Below, one piece after another: positions 10,303-19,460 of a stretch of DNA of 64,000 nt. The translations under genes and the position numbers were made by a program. Below the pieces are notes generated by a model, which did no database searches, had not been told where the DNA came from, and saw only the letters and a list, made by a program, of their open reading frames with translations. Position 1 is the first letter of the stretch, and each line of letters starts with the position of its first letter. Origin of the DNA: Myxococcus virescens. Lineage in GTDB: Bacteria; Myxococcota; Myxococcia; Myxococcales; Myxococcaceae. The stretch is from positions 253,570-317,569 of the forward strand of contig NZ_FNAJ01000009.1 in the NCBI RefSeq assembly GCF_900101905.1. Reading direction: 5' to 3'.

Positions 10303-11245
10303 TCTCACGCAGGTTGCGCTCGATGCGGGTCTTCACGTCACCCGGCTCCAGCGTCAGGGGGGTGCCGGTGATGTGCTCGTAGGCCGCCACGTACTTCGCG
10401 GCCAGGTCCACGCGCACGTCGTCAGGGATGGGCGGCGGCGTGCCCTGGCCCGAGAAGTTCCGCTCGCGGATGAGCCACTGGCGGATGTTCTCCTTGTCCA
10501 GCATGCGCTGGTCCTCGCCCTTCGCGAAGCGCGCTTCGTACTCGTCGGCCATCCAGTAGCGGCTGGAGTCCGGGGTGTGCATCTCGTCGATGACGTAGAG
10601 CGTGTCGCCCACCTTGCCGAACTCGTACTTGGTATCCACGAGGATGAGGCCGCGCGAGCGCGCCCACTTCTGCCCTTCGGCGAAGAGGCCCAGCGCGGCC
10701 TCGGAGATGCGCGCCCAGTCACGCGGCGTGGCCAGGCCCCGCGCCAGAAGCTCCTTCTCCGAGATGGGCTCGTCGTGCAGGCCGTACTCCGCCTTGGTGG
10801 ACGGGGTGATGAGGGGGGCGGGGAAGGCCTCGTCCTTGCGCAGGCCGTCCGGGAAGGGCAGGCCGTAGGCGGTGTGCGTGCCCTTCTGGTAGTCGCGCCA
10901 CAGGCTGCCGGTGAGGTAGCCGCGCACCACCACTTCCACGGCGAAGGGCTGACAGGCACGCGCCACGGTGACGTTGGCGTCGGGCACGTCCAGCACGTGA
11001 TTGGGGACGATGTGCTTCGTGCGCTCGAACCAGAACGCGGCCAGCCGGTTGAGCACCTCGCCCTTGAAGGGGAGGGTGGTGAGGATGTGGTCGAACGCGG
11101 ACAGCCGGTCCGTCGTCACCAGGATGAGCCGGTCATCCTGCCGGTAGGTCTCGCGAACCTTGCCGCGGTAGTGCTGGCCGAGCGCGGGCAGGTCCATCTG
11201 CTGGAGGGTGAGGGGAAGCTGCGCGTGAAGTGCGGAGGTATTCAC
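10286..11245 (-). CDS. purC: phosphoribosylaminoimidazole-succinocarboxamide synthase
   Basis: SAICAR synthetase of purine synthesis. 319 residues, the long bacterial/yeast form. The start is GTG 11245 with GAGG upstream. Family motifs are RGKVRETY, LVTTDRLSAFD, EVVVRGYLTGS and LVDTKYEFG. The convergent partner purB acts on its product. Confidence 0.96.
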   Translation of the reverse strand: MNTSALHAQLPLTLQQMDLPALGQHYRGKVRETYRQDDRLILVTTDRLSAFDHILTTLPFKGEVLNRLAAFWFERTKHIVPNHVLDVPDANVTVARACQPFAVEVVVRGYLTGSLWRDYQKGTHTAYGLPFPDGLRKDEAFPAPLITPSTKAEYGLHDEPISEKELLARGLATPRDWARISEAALGLFAEGQKWARSRGLILVDTKYEFGKVGDTLYVIDEMHTPDSSRYWMADEYEARFAKGEDQRMLDKENIRQWLIRERNFSGQGTPPPIPDDVRVDLAAKYVAAYEHITGTPLTLEPGDVKTRIERNLREKGYLK

Positions 11246-11316
11246 TGTCGCCTCGCGGCCCCTCTCTCTCGCGGGAAGGGCGAGAGGAAACGGGGCCAGA
11301 CTTGAGGCGCGCGACT

Positions 11317-11907
11317 CTACTGGAGCGAAGCGGGCAGGGAAGAAGGACCGTACGCTGCTGCCAGGTAGAGGAAAGCTGGGTTGATGCGCAGGATTCCGTC
11401 CACGTAAGCGACCGCGTAAGGCGCGCCCGACGCCCGGTCCACCTGGACCGCGCTGTTCGGCGCGATGCCCCAGTGGGCGAGCAGCGTGCGGGCCACCAGC
11501 TCGGCGGCTTCACGCTCGGAGAGGCCCTGAAGGCCCTCGCGCCGGTCATCCGGCCAACGCTCTCCGCCGGACTCGAACACCAGCTCCAGCGGCGCACCTG
11601 CGTCGGGGGCCTGGAACAGGTCCATCTTCGGATCGAAGCCCGGCGCGGCGAGCAGCTCGCCCTGATGGCTGACCGGGAAGAGGACCAGGGCCTGGGCTGC
11701 CTGCCCGGCCTCAATGACGGACTGCCGGGCCACCTCGCGGAAGAGCTCCAGTCGCGTCGAGGGCGCCTCGAACTCGAGGAACTCCGGCGGGTTGGTGAGG
11801 GCCTGCCGCGCGCTCATCGTGGCACGGACAGGTGCACCCGCCTCACCACACGCGGTGAGGACCGTCACGAGAGAGAGGAGCAACCCAGGGAGCCAGCGAC
11901 GCATCAA
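11317..11907 (-). CDS. lipoprotein of unknown function
   Basis: 196 residues with an N-terminal lipoprotein signal ending in the lipobox LTAC (Cys20), so it is probably anchored at the outer or inner membrane. The body has no motif I know. It is divergent from the methyltransferase gene at 11956, sharing a 48-bp promoter region. Confidence 0.75.
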   Translation of the reverse strand: MMRRWLPGLLLSLVTVLTACGEAGAPVRATMSARQALTNPPEFLEFEAPSTRLELFREVARQSVIEAGQAAQALVLFPVSHQGELLAAPGFDPKMDLFQAPDAGAPLELVFESGGERWPDDRREGLQGLSEREAAELVARTLLAHWGIAPNSAVQVDRASGAPYAVAYVDGILRINPAFLYLAAAYGPSSLPASLQ

Positions 11908-11955
11908 CCGGGAATATACCGATCTGCTTCGGGATCAACCAGCTAAACTCAGCGC

Positions 11956-12687
11956 ATGCGGCCAGGGGAGCAGCTTACCGTTGTCCTTCATCAGACGCGT
12001 TCAACCGACAACCTCGGCGCCGTGGCCAGAATCATGGCCAACTTCGGGTACTCACGGCTGATTCTGTCCGAGCCGGTGCTGAAGTCGATCGAGGGCGCGG
12101 AGCGTCTCGCGGTCAAGAGTGACTTCGTCCTGCGGGGCATGGAGGTGGCGTCCGACCTGGGCGAAGCGCTGAAGGACTGCGTGTACGCGGTGGGCACGAC
12201 TTCTCGTACCCAGCTCAAGGGACGCACCGTGCTGACGCCGGAGGAGGCCATGCAGCGGCTGGCGGAGGAGAGCGTGCGCGGACGTGTGGCGCTCGTCTTC
12301 GGCGGCGAGCAGCGGGGCATGTCCGACGAGGACCTGGCGCGGTGCACGGACGTGCTCGCGATTCCCACGTCGGCGGTGCAGCCGTCCATGAACCTGGCGC
12401 AGTCGTCAGCGGTGCTGCTGTACCTCTGTCACCGTCAGGGGCTGACGCCCACGGCCGCGGTGGAGGCGGCGCCGGGCGCGAAGCTGGGCACGCTGGGCGC
12501 GCTGGCGAAGCGGATGCGGGACGTCATGCTGCGCGCGGAGTTCCTCAACCCGCAGGCGCCGCAGCACGTGCTGAACGAGCTGGAGCAGACGTTGATGCGT
12601 GCGCGGCTGACCCAGCGCGAGGCGGAGCTGTGGCTCACGGCCTTCAAGCACCTGGAGCGCGCGGTGACGCGGGGCGCCTCTACCTGA
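11956..12687 (+). CDS. TrmJ/SpoU-like RNA 2'-O-methyltransferase
   Basis: 243 residues with the SPOUT trefoil-knot signatures: STDNLGAVARIMANFG near the N-terminus, VALVFGGEQRGMSDEDL, and IPTSAVQPSMNLAQSSAVLLY at the SAM-binding knot. The C-terminal extension matches TrmJ, which methylates position 32 of tRNA, better than TrmH. Substrate assignment is by family only. Confidence 0.87.
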   Translation: MRPGEQLTVVLHQTRSTDNLGAVARIMANFGYSRLILSEPVLKSIEGAERLAVKSDFVLRGMEVASDLGEALKDCVYAVGTTSRTQLKGRTVLTPEEAMQRLAEESVRGRVALVFGGEQRGMSDEDLARCTDVLAIPTSAVQPSMNLAQSSAVLLYLCHRQGLTPTAAVEAAPGAKLGTLGALAKRMRDVMLRAEFLNPQAPQHVLNELEQTLMRARLTQREAELWLTAFKHLERAVTRGAST

Positions 12688-12724
12688 GGAAGAGGCCGCC
12701 CCGGCGCCGACGGCGAGTCGCGGT

Positions 12725-12991
12725 CTACGCCGCGTCCTTCTTGAAGGCCTCGCCGTGGTGCTTCTCGCACAGGCCGCCCTTGAACGTCTTCACGCGGCAA
12801 TCCGGCTTGGAGCAGGTGCGGTAGCGGCTGTGCGGCAGGTCGCCCTGGCGCCACTGCTTGTAGTGGAAGTAGCAGTAGTTCTTGGCGCGGTACGGGCGCT
12901 TGCAGCCCTCCACGGTGCACGCCTTCTTGCCATTGCTCTTGGCGAAACGCGGCCAACTGGTGCGCTTCTGGGTCGTCTGGGCCTCGGCCAT
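12725..12991 (-). CDS. small Cys/His-rich protein, probably zinc-binding
   Basis: 88 residues from ATG 12991, chosen because GGAGAG lies at the right distance; the longer frame adds an unsupported leader. Two similar modules occur: CTVEGCKRPYRAKNYCYFHY and CSKPDCRVKTFKGGLCEKHH, each C-x4-C...C-x2-H, suggesting two zinc sites. It is highly basic, so nucleic-acid binding is possible. I cannot name the family. Confidence 0.75.
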   Translation of the reverse strand: MAEAQTTQKRTSWPRFAKSNGKKACTVEGCKRPYRAKNYCYFHYKQWRQGDLPHSRYRTCSKPDCRVKTFKGGLCEKHHGEAFKKDAA

Positions 12992-13145
12992 TGCGAAACT
13001 CTCCTGCGAAACGATGCGAAGTCGCGGCGCCACACCGAGGTGGACCCGCCGCAAGGGTACGGAAAAAGGCGCACTGTCTAGCGCCCATGACCCCCGAACG
13101 CAAGGAGCCCGGGAAACCAGGGTTCAGCACGGCCCAGTCCGGACT

Positions 13146-14405
13146 TCAGGGCGCGGGGGCGTCTTGGCCAGAACCCCCCGTCCCAGGGGCTGCTTCCCCG
13201 GGGGGCGGAGTCGCCCGGCGGCCCTTCGAGCGAGGCACCGGGGACAGCAGGTCGTCCACCACCGGCTGAGGGGCCCCCGCGTGCCGCCCGGGCGCGGTGC
13301 TGGCCACGGTGGGCAGGGGCGTCTCCTCGGAGGGCATCTCGTCCAGCTTCAGGGTCAGCTTCATCGGGCGCCCCAGCCGGTGGACCTGGAACTTCACGTC
13401 GCGGCCCACGCCCCGGGCGGCCACCTGCCAGCGCAGCGCATGCGCCCGGCGCACACGCCGCTGGTCCACGCGGACGATGACGTCGCCCACCTGCAGGCCC
13501 GCGCGCTCGGCCGGGCCGCCTTCGACGATGTCCGTCACCACCACCCCGCGGCCTCGCCGCAGGTTGAAGGCCTCGGCCACCTCTGGAGAGAAGTCCTGCA
13601 CGCTCATGCCCAGCCATCCGCGGCGCACGCGGCCGTGGGACTTGAGGTGCGGAATCACCGTCTTCGCGATGTCGATGGGGATGGCGAAGCCGATGCCCTG
13701 GCCCGCGACGTTGACCGCGTTGGCCACCGCCACGACGTCACCGTGCAGGTCCAACACCGGCCCGCCGGAGTTGCCCGGGTTGATGGAGGCGTCCATCTGC
13801 ATGTAGTCGAAGTCGCCGTCGCGCCCGTTGGGCGTCACGTCCGTGCGGCCCATGTAGCTGACCACGCCCACCGTCACCGAGTGGGCCAGCCCGAACGGGT
13901 TGCCGATGACGACAATCCAGTCCGCCGAGCGCACGTGCGACGCGGAGGCCAGTTTCAGCACGGGCAGCTTGCGGGGCGCGGCGATTTTCAGCAGCGCGCA
14001 GTCGGTGCGGGCGTCCTCGCCCACCACGATGGCCTCGAACTCCTCCACGTAGCCGCGCGGGTGCAGGACGGAGACGATGACCTCCGCCGCGCCCTCCACC
14101 ACGTGCGCGCTGGTGAGGATGTAGCCGTCCGGATGGATGATGAAGCCGGAGCCGATGCCCTTCTGCGCTTCTTCTCCAGCGGCGGCGGCCTGTACGTCGG
14201 CGGCCTGCTGTGTGGTGATGGACACCACGGCGGGCATGGCGCGCCGGGCGATGTCGCTCAGCGTGGAGCGTTGCTTCTGGAGGGCGCGGTTCTGTGACTC
14301 CACCCACAACCGGTTTCGCTCGCGGCCGGTGGCTTGCGCTGGCAGCGCCAGCGCGCACACCAGCGCGGCGAACAGGATGACACTCTTGCCTCGCGCCCTG
14401 CCCAT
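13146..14405 (-). CDS. HtrA/DegP-type periplasmic serine protease
   Basis: 419 residues with a signal peptide (residues 1-26). The trypsin-like S1C domain carries the triad His101 (TSAHVV), Asp135 (DCALLK) and Ser213 (GNSGGP). A single PDZ domain spans about 265-355 (RRGWLGMSVQ... GVVVTDIVEGGPAERAGL). The Pro/Ala-rich C-terminal tail is unusual but probably unstructured. Likely role is envelope protein quality control. Confidence 0.92.
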   Translation of the reverse strand: MGRARGKSVILFAALVCALALPAQATGRERNRLWVESQNRALQKQRSTLSDIARRAMPAVVSITTQQAADVQAAAAGEEAQKGIGSGFIIHPDGYILTSAHVVEGAAEVIVSVLHPRGYVEEFEAIVVGEDARTDCALLKIAAPRKLPVLKLASASHVRSADWIVVIGNPFGLAHSVTVGVVSYMGRTDVTPNGRDGDFDYMQMDASINPGNSGGPVLDLHGDVVAVANAVNVAGQGIGFAIPIDIAKTVIPHLKSHGRVRRGWLGMSVQDFSPEVAEAFNLRRGRGVVVTDIVEGGPAERAGLQVGDVIVRVDQRRVRRAHALRWQVAARGVGRDVKFQVHRLGRPMKLTLKLDEMPSEETPLPTVASTAPGRHAGAPQPVVDDLLSPVPRSKGRRATPPPGEAAPGTGGSGQDAPAP

Positions 14406-14487
14406 GGCCCCGCCTCCACCCCGACCAGCCGCCTCCCGTGCAACCTAAGGAGGAGGGGAGGCCAGGGGAAGCGGACCCGGAGGCGAA

Positions 14488-14775
14488 CTACTTCTTCTTC
14501 GCGATGATGCGGTTCACCGCTTCACGGTCCTCGGCGCTGATGCGCTCACGAGGCGACGAATCCTTGTTTCCGGCGACGGCGTCCTTGGCGTCCTCGTACG
14601 CGTCCTCCAGCCCGTCCTTGAGCCGATCCACCGTGGAAGGGCTCACCGAGCGGCTCCACGCTCGCTCCATGTGGTTCAAGGGCGTGCGCCCATCCACCTT
14701 GCCCGAAGCCAGGAAGACGCCGAGCCCCACCGCACAGCACGTCCAGACGATGAACTTCAATGCGTTCACGCTCAC
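14488..14775 (-). CDS. small single-pass membrane protein
   Basis: 95 residues from GTG 14775. One hydrophobic segment near residues 6-24 (LKFIVWTCCAVGLGVFLA), then a charged helical tail rich in Asp, Glu and Lys. It lies upstream of the HtrA gene in the same direction, separated by 82 nt. Function unknown. Confidence 0.65.
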   Translation of the reverse strand: MSVNALKFIVWTCCAVGLGVFLASGKVDGRTPLNHMERAWSRSVSPSTVDRLKDGLEDAYEDAKDAVAGNKDSSPRERISAEDREAVNRIIAKKK

Positions 14776-14870
14776 AGCCTCCTACCTATTCGTACACCAA
14801 GGGAGAGGGCGTGGCCAGTTTCCGACCGCCGCGGTGTCCAATGCGCTGACAGCGCGGGGTGGGGCCTTTA

Positions 14871-15947
14871 ATGTCCGCGCGCTTGCAACCCGAAGAACTC
14901 TTTCAGGCGGCCCGTGAGCGGGCGGCGCAGTTGGACGTAGGGCGTGGCGACGCGGCGGTGGAGCGGGTGCGCGCGGCGGCCTCGGCCCTCTTCGTCCGTA
15001 TCCCCGAACCGCCGGTGTACCGCCGCGCGGAGGACCCTTCCCGCAAGGCGGCCCAGGCCTTGCTCCCCGAAGTCGAGCGGGTGCTGGCGGAGGCGCTGGC
15101 CGCGGGGCGGGATGCCTCGGCGGTGGCCCCGCTGGAGAAGCTGGTGGCCGCGCTGCTGGCCCACGGCGAGGCGCTCTGCCACACAGCGGCCGGACGTCTG
15201 GAGGCCGCGGAGACGGCCTGGCGCCGGGCGCAGGAGCTGGAGCGCGCCGCGCACCCGACGCGCCACCTGGTGACGTCGCCGCCGCGTCCGCCGCCGGTGT
15301 TCGACAAGGGCTCGCGTGTGTCGCGCTATGACCCGCGGCCCGCGCCTCAGGCGAGCGTGAAGCTGGTGTGTCCGAACATGGGCTGCAAGCGGGTGGGGGA
15401 CTACGCGTTCCTCACCAGCCACGCCTACAACCGCTTCATCTGTCCGGTCTGCCGCACGCCTTTCCTGGCGTACTTCGGCGAGCTGCGCGGGCTGGAGGTG
15501 GAGGTCGGCCGCAGCTCCAAGCGGTACTTCTTCACGGTGGACGAGGTCGGCACCACGGGCAGCACGCGCATCGAGTTCGAGGAGGCCAGCGGCCAGGAGT
15601 TCCCCTCCGCGCGGCGCGACTTGCTGGCGTTCGTCTACACGGAGGCGCGCGAGCTGAAGGCGGTGGTGAACCTCACCAACCAGCGGCTCATGTGGGTGAG
15701 CCCGGCGTCCTCGTGCTTCGTGGCCACGGTGGCGTTCGGCGAGGGCGCGCCGGAGCTCGTGGCCTTCCGCGCCTACCGCGACGACGTGCTGCGGAAGAGC
15801 GCGCCGGGTCGGGTGTTCATCCGGGGCTACTATCGGTGGGGCCCTGACGTGGCGGCGTGGGTGTCGAGGCGCCCGGCGGCGCGTGAGGGTGTGCGGTGGG
15901 TGCTGCGGCGGGTGCATGGCCGCCTGACCAGGAGTGGATTCGAGTGA
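14871..15947 (+). CDS. zinc-ribbon protein with CFI-box C-terminal region
   Basis: 358 residues from ATG 14871. The N-terminal helical region (1-140) is followed by a CPNMGC ... CPVCRTP zinc ribbon. The last ~80 residues match the CFI-box-CTERM pattern: SSCFVATVAFG, then LVAFRAYRDDVLRKSAPGR and FIRGYYRWGP. That domain is recurrent in Deltaproteobacteria and its role is not settled. The stop overlaps the start of the thioredoxin-like gene. Confidence 0.7.
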   Translation: MSARLQPEELFQAARERAAQLDVGRGDAAVERVRAAASALFVRIPEPPVYRRAEDPSRKAAQALLPEVERVLAEALAAGRDASAVAPLEKLVAALLAHGEALCHTAAGRLEAAETAWRRAQELERAAHPTRHLVTSPPRPPPVFDKGSRVSRYDPRPAPQASVKLVCPNMGCKRVGDYAFLTSHAYNRFICPVCRTPFLAYFGELRGLEVEVGRSSKRYFFTVDEVGTTGSTRIEFEEASGQEFPSARRDLLAFVYTEARELKAVVNLTNQRLMWVSPASSCFVATVAFGEGAPELVAFRAYRDDVLRKSAPGRVFIRGYYRWGPDVAAWVSRRPAAREGVRWVLRRVHGRLTRSGFE

Positions 15948-16522
15948 CGGATAGCATCGGAGCTCCGCCTCCGGCCCCGAAGAAGGTGGGCCGTGGAACG
16001 AAGCTGGTACTGGGACTGCTGGGGGCGCTCGGCGTGGGCGGCGTGGTGTTCCTGGGCGTCCTGGAAGCGCAGCGAGCCCGGCTGGTGCCGGATGGGACGA
16101 CCGCGCCGACCATGGAGATGGCACGCCATGGCGGCGGCACGATGAAGCTGGAGGACCTGAAGGGCCAGGTGGTGATGCTGGACTTCTGGGCCACCTGGTG
16201 CCCGCCGTGCCGTGAGGAGATGCCGGCGCTGGTGAAGCTGGCCAAGGAGTACGAGCCGCAGGGGCTCGTCTTCGTGGCGGCCAGCCGGGATGACGGCGAC
16301 CGCGCGCCCAAGCTGGTGGAGGCCTTCATGCGCAACCACCTACCGGAACTGGCGCCGTACGTGGTGTACGCGGACGACAACGTGGCGCGGGCCTTCCAGG
16401 TCAGTGCGCTGCCGACACTCTACTTCCTGGATCGCGACGGCAAGGTGATCGACGCGCAGCGCGGCGCGCTGTCCGAGGACGGCATCCGCCGCCGCATCGA
16501 GCGCGCGCTGAAGCAGCCCTGA
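15944..16522 (+). CDS. TlpA-like thiol-disulfide oxidoreductase
   Basis: 192 residues from GTG 15944 (GTGA overlap with the previous stop). One N-terminal membrane anchor (LVLGLLGALGVGGVVFLGV) is followed by a thioredoxin fold with FWATWCPPCREE, the redox CxxC, and the cis-Pro strand VSALPTLYFLDRDG. It likely acts in the periplasm. Coupling with the CFI-box protein suggests a shared redox or cysteine-dependent task. Confidence 0.88.
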   Translation: MTDSIGAPPPAPKKVGRGTKLVLGLLGALGVGGVVFLGVLEAQRARLVPDGTTAPTMEMARHGGGTMKLEDLKGQVVMLDFWATWCPPCREEMPALVKLAKEYEPQGLVFVAASRDDGDRAPKLVEAFMRNHLPELAPYVVYADDNVARAFQVSALPTLYFLDRDGKVIDAQRGALSEDGIRRRIERALKQP

Positions 16523-16547
16523 CGCCTGAGTACGGGGGGGATTTCAC

Positions 16548-17417
16548 ATGTCCTGGTTCCTGGCGCTGTCCCTGCTCGCGGCCACGCCGGAGGGCGGCGC
16601 CGCGAAGAAGGCGGAGGACGCCGAATCGCTGCGTCTGCGCGCCACGAAGCTCTACCGCGCGAAGAAGCTCGGCGAGGCCTGTCCTTTGTTCGAGCGCGCC
16701 GCGAAGCTCGCGCCGGAGCACGGCCCGACGCTGGCGGACCTGGGGCTGTGTCTCCAGAAGCAGGGCCGGAAAGAGCAGGCCCTGGCCGTCTACCTGCGCG
16801 CGCTCAAGGCGAGCGGCGCGGACGCCAAGACGCGCGCCAACGTCTACTTCAACCTCGCCGCGTTCCATGACGTGACGCCTGAAGCCCTGACGCTGGAGTA
16901 CCAGCCGACGCCCAGGGGCCACTACCTGGCCATCCGCGGCGCCGGGCCGTGCGCGGACCTGCCCTCCTCGGAGCCGAGCTGTGGCACCGTGCTGCAGGCG
17001 TGCCTCAGCGAATGGGTGACGCCCGTCGAGGCCGTCTACGCGGAGACACCCCCGATGTTCTACGCGGAGACGGGCTTCAACATGCACGTCAACGGGGCCG
17101 GAGCGCGGGAGGACGCGTCCGCCCCCACGCGGCGTGGCGAGGCAGGGTACTGCCCCAACGCGCCTTCGCCGGCGGATGGGGGCTCCCCGGCGGGGCGGCA
17201 CTGCCTCTATTGGGAGAGCAACGAGCTGCTCGACGAGTGCCACTACAAGGAACACGTCTGCGAGGCGCAGCGGGAGCCGTGGCTGAAGAACGCAGGCAGC
17301 TGCAAGTTCGTCTACGTGAACCCTTGCGAGGGCCGCGTCGCCGTCGCGTGTGAAGGCGCCCGCTTTTCACCCAAGCAGGTCTGGGTCGGCGAGGTGCGGG
17401 TGGCGCCCGTCCGCTGA
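16548..17417 (+). CDS. secreted TPR protein
   Basis: 289 residues. A short hydrophobic start is followed by two or three TPR-like helical pairs (about 30-110; RATKLYRAKKLGEACPLFERAAKLAPEH). The C-terminal half has many cysteines (C-x-D, CLYWE, DECHYKEHVC), suggesting disulfides outside the cytoplasm. It follows tlpA by 25 nt. Confidence 0.65.
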   Translation: MSWFLALSLLAATPEGGAAKKAEDAESLRLRATKLYRAKKLGEACPLFERAAKLAPEHGPTLADLGLCLQKQGRKEQALAVYLRALKASGADAKTRANVYFNLAAFHDVTPEALTLEYQPTPRGHYLAIRGAGPCADLPSSEPSCGTVLQACLSEWVTPVEAVYAETPPMFYAETGFNMHVNGAGAREDASAPTRRGEAGYCPNAPSPADGGSPAGRHCLYWESNELLDECHYKEHVCEAQREPWLKNAGSCKFVYVNPCEGRVAVACEGARFSPKQVWVGEVRVAPVR

Positions 17418-17419
17418 GT

Positions 17420-17449
17420 GGGGCGGGCGCCTCACGGGCGCTCCGCCCC
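17420..17449. terminator. bidirectional hairpin between convergent genes
   Basis: Long GC stem GGGGCGGG...CTCCGCCCC with an inner GCGCC/GGGCG pairing and one bulge, located between two convergent stops. Confidence 0.55.
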
Positions 17450-17461
17450 TGCTCGCGTGGA

Positions 17462-19381
17462 CTACGGCTTGCCGTCCTTGCCCGGGGCCGCGTTGGCCGG
17501 CGTCGTTCCCGGCGGCGGCGGCTGGCCCGCTGGGACGACGGTCTCCTTCTTCTCCGTCTCCAGCTCGGCGCGCACGAGCCGGAAGTCGACGCGCCGGTTC
17601 TTCGCGCGGCCCAGCGCCGTGTCGTTGGTGGCAATCGGGTTGTCGAAGCCGAAGCCCTTGGAGCTGAGGCGCTTGCGCGCGATGCCCTTGGCCACCAGGT
17701 ACTCGAGCACGGACTTCGCGCGGCGGTCGGACAGGCCCATGTTGAGGGCGCGCGAGCCGCGATTGTCGGTGTGGCCTTCGATGAGGACCGGACCCAGCGT
17801 CGGGTTCTTCCGCAGCACCGTCGCCACCTCGTCCAGCAGCGGGTACGACTGCTTCTGGATGACGGCGGAGCCCGTCTCGAAGAGCACGTTGCCCTTGATG
17901 CGGATGCGGTCGGACTCGACGACGACATACGGCGGCGAGTCGTACGGGCAGCCGTTGTTCTCCGGCGGACCGAACTGCTCGGGGCAGTCGTCCTCGTTGT
18001 CGGGCACCTCGTCACCGTCGGTGTCCGGGCAGCCGTCGTAGTCCTTCGGGCCGGGCTTGTCCGGGCACTTGTCGAGCTTGTCGGCGATGCCGTCGCCGTC
18101 CGCGTCGTTCTCGTCCTCCGGGCAGCCCTTGTTGGACTTGGGGCCCGGCTTGTCGACGCAGGCGTCCTCGCCGTCGACGACGCCGTCGCCGTCCGTGTCG
18201 TAGTTCGGGTCCGGGCAGCCCTTGGTGTGCTTGGGGCCCTTCTCGTTGGCGCAGCCGTCCTCGCCGTCGGGGATGCCGTCACCGTCGTTGTCCGGGTCGG
18301 GGCAGCCGTCGCCGTCCTGGAAGCCGTCGATGTCCTCGGGCTCGTTGGGGCAGCGGTCGCGGATGTCGGGCACGCCGTCGCCGTCCGAGTCGATGAACGT
18401 CTCGTCGTAGCGCACCGCGAACATCACCCGCAGGGCCTCACGGCCGTAGCCGCTGGACAGGTTGATGCCGCGGCCGACGTTGAGCTCCATGCCCCAGTTG
18501 CCCCAGACCTTGGCGCGGGCGCCCACCAGCGCCTCCCACGGCGTCTTGAGCGTGTCGGCCTGGTCGAAGTTGAAGGGGCGCACCAGCGGGGTGCCCAGGT
18601 GCATTTCCGCCACGGCCTCCACGTCCGTGAAGCGGCCCATGTTGGGCAGCTCCGCGATGGCGCCCGCCCCCAGCGTCAGCTCGTCATCCACGAGCAGGTT
18701 GAGGTACTGCGCGTGGGGCCGCAGCCGCACGCCCACGTTGCCGAGCACGCGGATGGGCACGGGGAGGGCGGTGAATCGCTGCTCCAGCGCGATGCGAGGC
18801 GCCCAGAGCACGCCGCGCTCGCCGGTGAAGCTGGAGGCGCTGCCGGTGGGCAGCCGGACCTCGGCGACGAGCGACACGCCCACTGGGAACGTCTCGCGGT
18901 CCAGCAGGTGGACGCGCGGCAGCAGGCGGATGTCGCCCAGCGTGGTGCGGCCCACGCCCGCGGCGCCCGGGAAGTTGGGCGCGTTCAGCGCGTCGCGCAG
19001 CAACTGGAAGTTGTCACCCTGGAGCAACGTGACGGGCAGGTCCACCGCCAGCTCCAAGCGCTCATGGAGCTGATAGGCGAACAGCAGGTGCGCATCGAGC
19101 CGGTAGGGCAAGAGGTCGCCCAGCTTCTCGTCGCCCAGCTTCAGGGCGAGGATGCGCCAGTTGAAGTCGAACAAGAGCGCCGCGCGGAAGCTCCCAGCGG
19201 GCAGCGCGTTGCTCGTGCCTTCCAGCGCGATGCCGCTGTGCTGAGCCGCGGTGGCCTTGACGGGAACGGCGTCGAATCCGCGGGCGAACGGGTCGTGGTC
19301 GGCGTGCGCAGCCACCGAGGCCAGAAGCAGGCCCAGGACGACGAGTCGGGTGGCTGAACCACGCAAGCTGAAGCCTTGCAT
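17462..19381 (-). CDS. OmpA-family outer membrane protein with TSP3 repeats
   Basis: 639 residues with a signal peptide. An N-terminal beta-barrel region spans about 25-330. About seven thrombospondin type 3/calcium-binding Asp-rich repeats follow (DSDGDGVPDIRDRCP, DNDGDGIPDGEDGC and similar). The C-terminal OmpA domain is peptidoglycan-binding, with GHTDNRGSRALNMGLSDRRA. The Asp repeats are likely a rigid calcium-stabilised linker between barrel and cell wall. Confidence 0.88.
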   Translation of the reverse strand: MQGFSLRGSATRLVVLGLLLASVAAHADHDPFARGFDAVPVKATAAQHSGIALEGTSNALPAGSFRAALLFDFNWRILALKLGDEKLGDLLPYRLDAHLLFAYQLHERLELAVDLPVTLLQGDNFQLLRDALNAPNFPGAAGVGRTTLGDIRLLPRVHLLDRETFPVGVSLVAEVRLPTGSASSFTGERGVLWAPRIALEQRFTALPVPIRVLGNVGVRLRPHAQYLNLLVDDELTLGAGAIAELPNMGRFTDVEAVAEMHLGTPLVRPFNFDQADTLKTPWEALVGARAKVWGNWGMELNVGRGINLSSGYGREALRVMFAVRYDETFIDSDGDGVPDIRDRCPNEPEDIDGFQDGDGCPDPDNDGDGIPDGEDGCANEKGPKHTKGCPDPNYDTDGDGVVDGEDACVDKPGPKSNKGCPEDENDADGDGIADKLDKCPDKPGPKDYDGCPDTDGDEVPDNEDDCPEQFGPPENNGCPYDSPPYVVVESDRIRIKGNVLFETGSAVIQKQSYPLLDEVATVLRKNPTLGPVLIEGHTDNRGSRALNMGLSDRRAKSVLEYLVAKGIARKRLSSKGFGFDNPIATNDTALGRAKNRRVDFRLVRAELETEKKETVVPAGQPPPPGTTPANAAPGKDGKP

Positions 19382-19460
19382 GTCTCAGGCTCATAGCACC
19401 CGACTCCGGAGGGTGGAAGGAAATGACCCACCCCCCGGCACTGCTGATTACAGCCGTGTG